A stretch of DNA of 8,664 bases, from the NCBI GenBank assembly GCA_910587805.1, contig CAJUNM010000053.1, forward strand, positions 1 to 8,664, written 5' to 3'. Shown here in pieces: positions 6,040 through 8,664 of this stretch. The position numbers and the translations under genes are program-made. The notes beneath the pieces are model-generated. The model saw only the letters and a program-made list of their open reading frames with translations. It had not been told where the DNA came from and ran no database searches. Numbering within the stretch: position 1 is the stretch's first letter; each line of letters begins with the position of its first letter. This DNA comes from an uncultured Christensenellaceae bacterium (lineage in GTDB: Bacteria > Bacillota > Clostridia > Christensenellales > Pumilibacteraceae).

Positions 6040-6842
6040 TTGACACGCCTAATTTTTTCGCAATTCTGCCAAGTGCAGTGCGGTATAATCCGAAGCTCAC
6101 GGCGCGTTCGGTAATATTGTACGCATTGCTTACGTCGCTCGCTGTCGCGGACGGTGCGGCTTACGCGTCCAATAAATACATAGCCGACACGCTTGACGTG
6201 TCCGAGCCGACTGTAAAACGGCTTTTGCGCGAACTCGAAGCCGAGCGATATATCGCCATGCGTTACGAGTATAAGAACGGCACAAAAGAAATAGCAAGAC
6301 GGCTTATTCGCATGCTCGAATTGCCTATGCTGTTAGACGTTCCGAAAACGCAAGCTCTTTACGCAGTTATTCCGACGCATATTCTCGCCATGTCCGAGCT
6401 GTCGGTGCAGGCAAAACTGCTGTATGCCGAGATTGTGGCGGCTACGCCGACCGACGGCTTTTGCAGTAAACCCGCGACGTTCTTTGCCGAGCTACTTCAC
6501 ACGTCGGAAGACAGCGTTAGGCGTTGGATCAGAGAGCTTGCAAGCGCAAACGCGCTTCGGGTAGAAATGGAGTATAAAGGCTCAACGCGCGAAATATACC
6601 GCAGACGCATATATTTGACCGACGCGGACGAAATCGCCGAAAAACGGGCAGAATTAGCCGCAGACGGCACGGAAACGGCTTTGTCGGACAAGCAGTCGAA
6701 TGAACCCGCCGCGCCAAATACCCCTGTTTGCGGGCAAATTTTAGGTGTGTGCAAAAATGACCCCACCTATAAAAACGGCAAAAGGCGTAAGCGCAATCGT
6801 CACGGAAAGCGCAAAAAATCCACCGAAAGACTGCGGCTTTAA
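6036..6842 (+). CDS. Double winged-helix protein, probable replication initiator (HTH_36-like)
   Basis: This 268-residue protein has two similar winged-helix units. The first (about residues 7-75) opens with FFAILPSAVRYNPKLTARSV and has its recognition helix at SEPTVKRLLRELE. The second (about 109-180) has SEDSVRRWIRELA. Each is followed by a matching wing, YEYKNGTKEI and MEYKGSTREI, so the protein looks like an internal duplication. The first unit has the LPxxVRYxxxLTxxxxxLYA signature of HTH_36 domains found in replication initiators of Gram-positive plasmids and phages. The C-terminus is disordered and very basic (KNGKRRKRNRHGKRKK). The segment GVCKNDP is encoded by a copy of the repeat found again just downstream, as expected for an origin-binding initiator. 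The ATG overlaps the trbL-like stop. The alternative is a transcriptional regulator binding the same repeats. Confidence 0.75.
   Translation: MIDTPNFFAILPSAVRYNPKLTARSVILYALLTSLAVADGAAYASNKYIADTLDVSEPTVKRLLRELEAERYIAMRYEYKNGTKEIARRLIRMLELPMLLDVPKTQALYAVIPTHILAMSELSVQAKLLYAEIVAATPTDGFCSKPATFFAELLHTSEDSVRRWIRELASANALRVEMEYKGSTREIYRRRIYLTDADEIAEKRAELAADGTETALSDKQSNEPAAPNTPVCGQILGVCKNDPTYKNGKRRKRNRHGKRKKSTERLRL
6745..6764 (+). repeat. Iteron-like repeat, copy 1 (inside the initiator gene)
   Basis: The 20-base sequence GTGTGTGCAAAAATGACCCC is identical to the copy at 6877-6896. It lies in frame within the initiator gene and encodes VCKNDP. It also sits inside a palindrome whose arms are TAGGTG (6742-6747) and CACCTA (6764-6769). 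Confidence 0.75.
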
Positions 6843-6854
6843 TTTTTTAATTAG

Positions 6855-6875
6855 GTGTGTGCATTTTTGAACCCA
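6855..6875 (+). repeat. Iteron-like repeat, copy 2 (variant)
   Basis: This copy begins GTGTGTGCA, then diverges to TTTTTGAACCCA where the other copies have AAAATGACCCC. With its upstream bases it shares the 13-base TTAGGTGTGTGCA with copy 1 (6741-6753 and 6851-6863). It starts 110 bases after copy 1 and 22 bases before copy 3; both distances are multiples of 22, about two helical turns. Confidence 0.6.
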
Positions 6876-6876
6876 T

Positions 6877-6896
6877 GTGTGTGCAAAAATGACCCC
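6877..6896 (+). repeat. Iteron-like repeat, copy 3
   Basis: This is a perfect 20-base copy of repeat 1, in the same orientation, in non-coding DNA. It is followed within two bases by an AT-only stretch. Confidence 0.75.
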
Positions 6897-6897
6897 C

Positions 6898-6918
6898 TAT
6901 ATAAAATAAATTATATAA
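6898..6918. other. AT-only block, candidate origin unwinding element
   Basis: There are 21 consecutive A/T bases directly after repeat 3, in a region of otherwise mid-GC sequence. Placed next to iteron-like repeats and the gene for a winged-helix initiator, this has the layout of a replication-origin DNA unwinding element. The function is inferred from arrangement only. Confidence 0.5.
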
Positions 6919-6944
6919 CGAGAGTATTACACAAAAAAGAGTTG

Positions 6945-6963
6945 TGTTTAGCTGTACTAAACA
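6945..6963. repeat. Perfect 7-bp inverted repeat
   Basis: TGTTTAG, five-base spacer CTGTA, then CTAAACA. It could be a protein-binding operator or a small hairpin. It is not followed by a T tract, so it is not a terminator. A poor promoter-like pair, TTGTGT (6942-6947) and GATAAC (6965-6970) with 17-base spacing, straddles it, which would suit a repressor site. Confidence 0.45.
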
Positions 6964-7013
6964 AGATAACGTATAACGGTAATTACATACAAAGCGGTAT
7001 ATGCTCGGCGTTC

Positions 7014-7031
7014 TTTCTCTTTGTGTTATTC
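7014..7031 (+). repeat. 18-bp direct repeat, copy 1
   Basis: TTTCTCTTTGTGTTATTC is identical to 7132-7149, with a 118-base period. The two copies flank a GC-rich segment in an otherwise AT-rich leader. Confidence 0.8.
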
Positions 7032-7131
7032 TCTGCGGCGTAGCCGCTAATCGCACTCTTGCGTTAAATTTACACTCACGCCCTATCTGCTCGGCGCGCA
7101 CGTCGGCGGCGTGGTCGGCGCAGCCCCCCCG

Positions 7132-7149
7132 TTTCTCTTTGTGTTATTC
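7132..7149 (+). repeat. 18-bp direct repeat, copy 2
   Basis: This is an exact second copy of the 18-base repeat at 7014-7031. It lies 29 bases before the virB4-like start codon, just upstream of its ribosome binding site. Confidence 0.8.
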
Positions 7150-7178
7150 AAAATTTAGATAAAAGGAAATTTCGTATC

Positions 7179-8664
7179 ATGCGTTTAATCCCCAAAAAAT
7201 CCAAGCTCAACTCCACAATATGGAAATCGTTTACGCTTGTCGATATTCTGCTCATATTCGCGCTCTTTCTACTCGCCGTCGTCATCGTTATGTCCAACCT
7301 TAACGGCAAATGGTATATTTTGCTCGTATATGTGCCGCTGTGCGTCGTGCTGTTCTTTCCGTCCGATGACGGACGAGCTTACTCCGAAATCGGCTTTATC
7401 GTGCGTCACATTTTCTCACGCAAGCGTTACACGGCGGACGCGCCGCGCTCAACACGGAACGTCGCCGCGCTCGTGCCGAGCATGAAAATACTCGATAGCG
7501 GCATGCTCGATTACGGCGAATACGTCGGCGGCGTGGTCGCGCTCGACAGTATCGAGTTCGCACTCAAAAGCGAGTACCAACAAAACGACATAATTTCGGC
7601 ATTGTCGCGGGTGTTTAACTGCCTGTCGTTTGGCGAATCCGCGCAGATCGTGAAAATCGACCGCCCTATAAACTTTGACGAGATCGCCGAGCTTACGTTC
7701 GACAAGCTCCGCGCCGCCGAGATCGGCGACGACGCGGCAAAACGGCTCGTCCTGCGTTCTCGGCTCGGACAGCTCGACGAGCTGAACAACGTCAACAAGC
7801 AGTACCGCCCGTATTATTATCTCGTGTTTTACTCGATGACGGCGCAAACGCTCGAAACGCTTTTGGACGGCGTGGGCGGACATCTGTCCGCGTGCGGGCT
7901 GCACCCGCGCATGCTTGACGCGAAAGACGTTGCGGTATTTTTGAAATATTGCTACACCCGCGATTTCGACGAGCGCGAAATGGAGAACGTCGCGCCCGAT
8001 AAATATCTCGAATACATACGTCCGCAGTCGGTCAAGTTCAATTTTGCCGACTTTCAAGCGGACGGCAAGTTTGCGTTTACTTACGCGATTTCCGACTACC
8101 CGCTTTCGGTCGGCAACGCGTGGGGCGCGGAACTATTCAATATCGAGAACACAAAAACAGTGATGAGTATACGACCTGTTGACCGTCACAAAGCGACAAA
8201 GCGTATAGATAAAACTATCGTCGAGATCGGAACAAGAGAGAACACCGCCAAAGCGTCCGAGCTTATAGCCCAAGACACTCACATTTCGACAATGGGCGCG
8301 CTTTTGCAGTCGCTGCAAAACGAAAACGAAGGACTTTTTGATTGCGTCTTAACCGTAACGGGCTATAACAACGACGGCGAAAGCCCTGCCGCGTTCCGTC
8401 GGCGCGTTCGTCAACGCATTGTTTCGTCGGGGTTTAAGGTGTCTATGCTCCGCGCGCGACAGCTCGACGGGTTTATTTCGGGGAGTATAACCGCGCGAGA
8501 GCCGCTAAAAAACCTTATGCGCGGAATAAACAGCGAGAGCCTTGCGGCAGTGTTCCCGTTCGTGTTCACGTCCATAATAGAGCCGAAAGGTATGACGCTC
8601 GGCGAGAGCGGCGGATTCCCGTTCATACTCGATCCGTTCAAATGGGAGTATAGCGGCGGCGAGT
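7179..8664 (+). CDS. virB4: PrgI-like membrane module fused to VirB4-family conjugation ATPase (3' partial)
   Basis: The frame is open from the ATG at 7179 to the right edge, giving 495 complete codons. AAGGA at 7163-7167 lies 11 bases upstream. Residues 1-88 carry two transmembrane helices (about 19-38 and 45-60) followed by a basic segment (HIFSRKRY), the layout of a PrgI/VirB3-type subunit. From about residue 95 onward the sequence is soluble and matches the N-terminal domain of VirB4/TraC-type ATPases. Near the end, NSESLAAVFPFVFTSIIEPK and FPFILDPFKW correspond to the segment that in VirB4 proteins immediately precedes Walker A, so the ATPase motor should begin just outside the window. 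VirB4 powers pilus or channel assembly and substrate transfer at the membrane. PrgI is usually a separate small gene next to virB4; here the two are one reading frame. Confidence 0.85.
   Translation, partial: MRLIPKKSKLNSTIWKSFTLVDILLIFALFLLAVVIVMSNLNGKWYILLVYVPLCVVLFFPSDDGRAYSEIGFIVRHIFSRKRYTADAPRSTRNVAALVPSMKILDSGMLDYGEYVGGVVALDSIEFALKSEYQQNDIISALSRVFNCLSFGESAQIVKIDRPINFDEIAELTFDKLRAAEIGDDAAKRLVLRSRLGQLDELNNVNKQYRPYYYLVFYSMTAQTLETLLDGVGGHLSACGLHPRMLDAKDVAVFLKYCYTRDFDEREMENVAPDKYLEYIRPQSVKFNFADFQADGKFAFTYAISDYPLSVGNAWGAELFNIENTKTVMSIRPVDRHKATKRIDKTIVEIGTRENTAKASELIAQDTHISTMGALLQSLQNENEGLFDCVLTVTGYNNDGESPAAFRRRVRQRIVSSGFKVSMLRARQLDGFISGSITAREPLKNLMRGINSESLAAVFPFVFTSIIEPKGMTLGESGGFPFILDPFKWEYSGGE

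Larger units (their letters stand above)
6843..7178. other. Non-coding region: putative origin and virB4 leader
   Basis: This 336-base gap separates the initiator from the virB4-like gene. From left to right it holds two of the three iteron-like repeats, the 21-base AT-only block, a 7-bp inverted repeat, the first of two 18-bp direct repeats, a 5-bp hairpin GCGGC-GTA-GCCGC (7035-7047), a GC-rich segment ending in a run of seven C (7124-7130), the second 18-bp repeat, and the ribosome binding site AAGGA (7163-7167) of the next gene. Short open frames on both strands have no convincing starts. I see no recognisable relaxase nick site. Confidence 0.6.

Noticed and set aside
6727..6738. Short palindrome TTTGCGGGCAAA inside the initiator gene
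   Set aside because: Five-base arms with a two-base loop in coding sequence; not enough to call a site, though it lies just upstream of repeat 1.
6825..6850. Possible terminator after the initiator gene (AAAG...CTTT then TTTTTT)
   Set aside because: The stem is only four weak base pairs; too poor to call despite the following T run.
6847..7101. 84-residue minus-strand and 62-residue plus-strand open frames in the origin region
   Set aside because: They cross the repeats and the AT-only block, lack ribosome binding sites and have unlike-protein composition.
7100..7539. An 18-base match between 7100-7117 and 7522-7539
   Set aside because: The shared string ACGTCGGCGGCGTGGTCG is built from GGC/GTC-type triplets frequent in this genome's coding sequence; chance or an old fragment duplication cannot be separated by eye.
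7449..8057. 202-residue minus-strand open frame opposite virB4
   Set aside because: The plus-strand frame is clearly VirB4-like over the same span, so this is a shadow.

Overview
The window looks like part of a conjugative mobile element (an integrative and conjugative element or a conjugative plasmid) from a Gram-positive bacterium, most likely an uncultured member of the Clostridia/Bacillota. The evidence is AAGGAG-type ribosome binding sites before most genes, a Gram-positive style type IV secretion (T4SS) gene set, an HTH_36-like initiator, a lipoprotein with a classic lipobox, and standard-code TGA stops. No rRNA, tRNA, CRISPR array, transposase or attachment site was seen. The taxonomic call is inference.

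Layout, left to right. (1) 1-2198, +: the 3' part of a large surface protein built from repeated Ig-like beta-sandwich units and ending in one membrane anchor; its 5' end lies outside the window. (2) 2205-3255, +: a tightly packed run of small genes. These are a basic ~73-residue protein whose reading frame and start do not match, a two-helix VirB2/TrbC-like pilin, an 86-residue helical protein, a possible 22-residue peptide, and a 61-residue cysteine-rich protein. (3) 3265-3989, -: a self-contained reverse-strand cassette with a perfect-consensus sigma-A promoter, a 152-residue lipoprotein, a 47-residue acidic protein and a terminator. (4) 4006-6039, +: a VirB6/TrbL-like polytopic channel protein with a large extracytoplasmic domain and a Gly-rich tail. 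(5) 6036-6842, +: a protein with two winged-helix domains, overlapping the previous gene by ATGA; it resembles replication initiators. (6) 6843-7178: a 336-base non-coding stretch with repeats (iteron-like), an AT-only block, inverted repeats and a GC-rich island between 18-bp direct repeats. (7) 7179 to the right edge, +: a PrgI-like membrane module fused to the N-terminal part of a VirB4 ATPase; the Walker A motif should lie just beyond the window.

Proposed working model: the adhesin, pilin, VirB6-like and PrgI-VirB4 proteins form the mating apparatus. The winged-helix protein and adjacent repeats may form an embedded replication origin for the element. The reverse-strand lipoprotein next to virB6/trbL may be an entry-exclusion or immunity factor. 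The last two functions are hypotheses from context, not demonstrated by the sequence.
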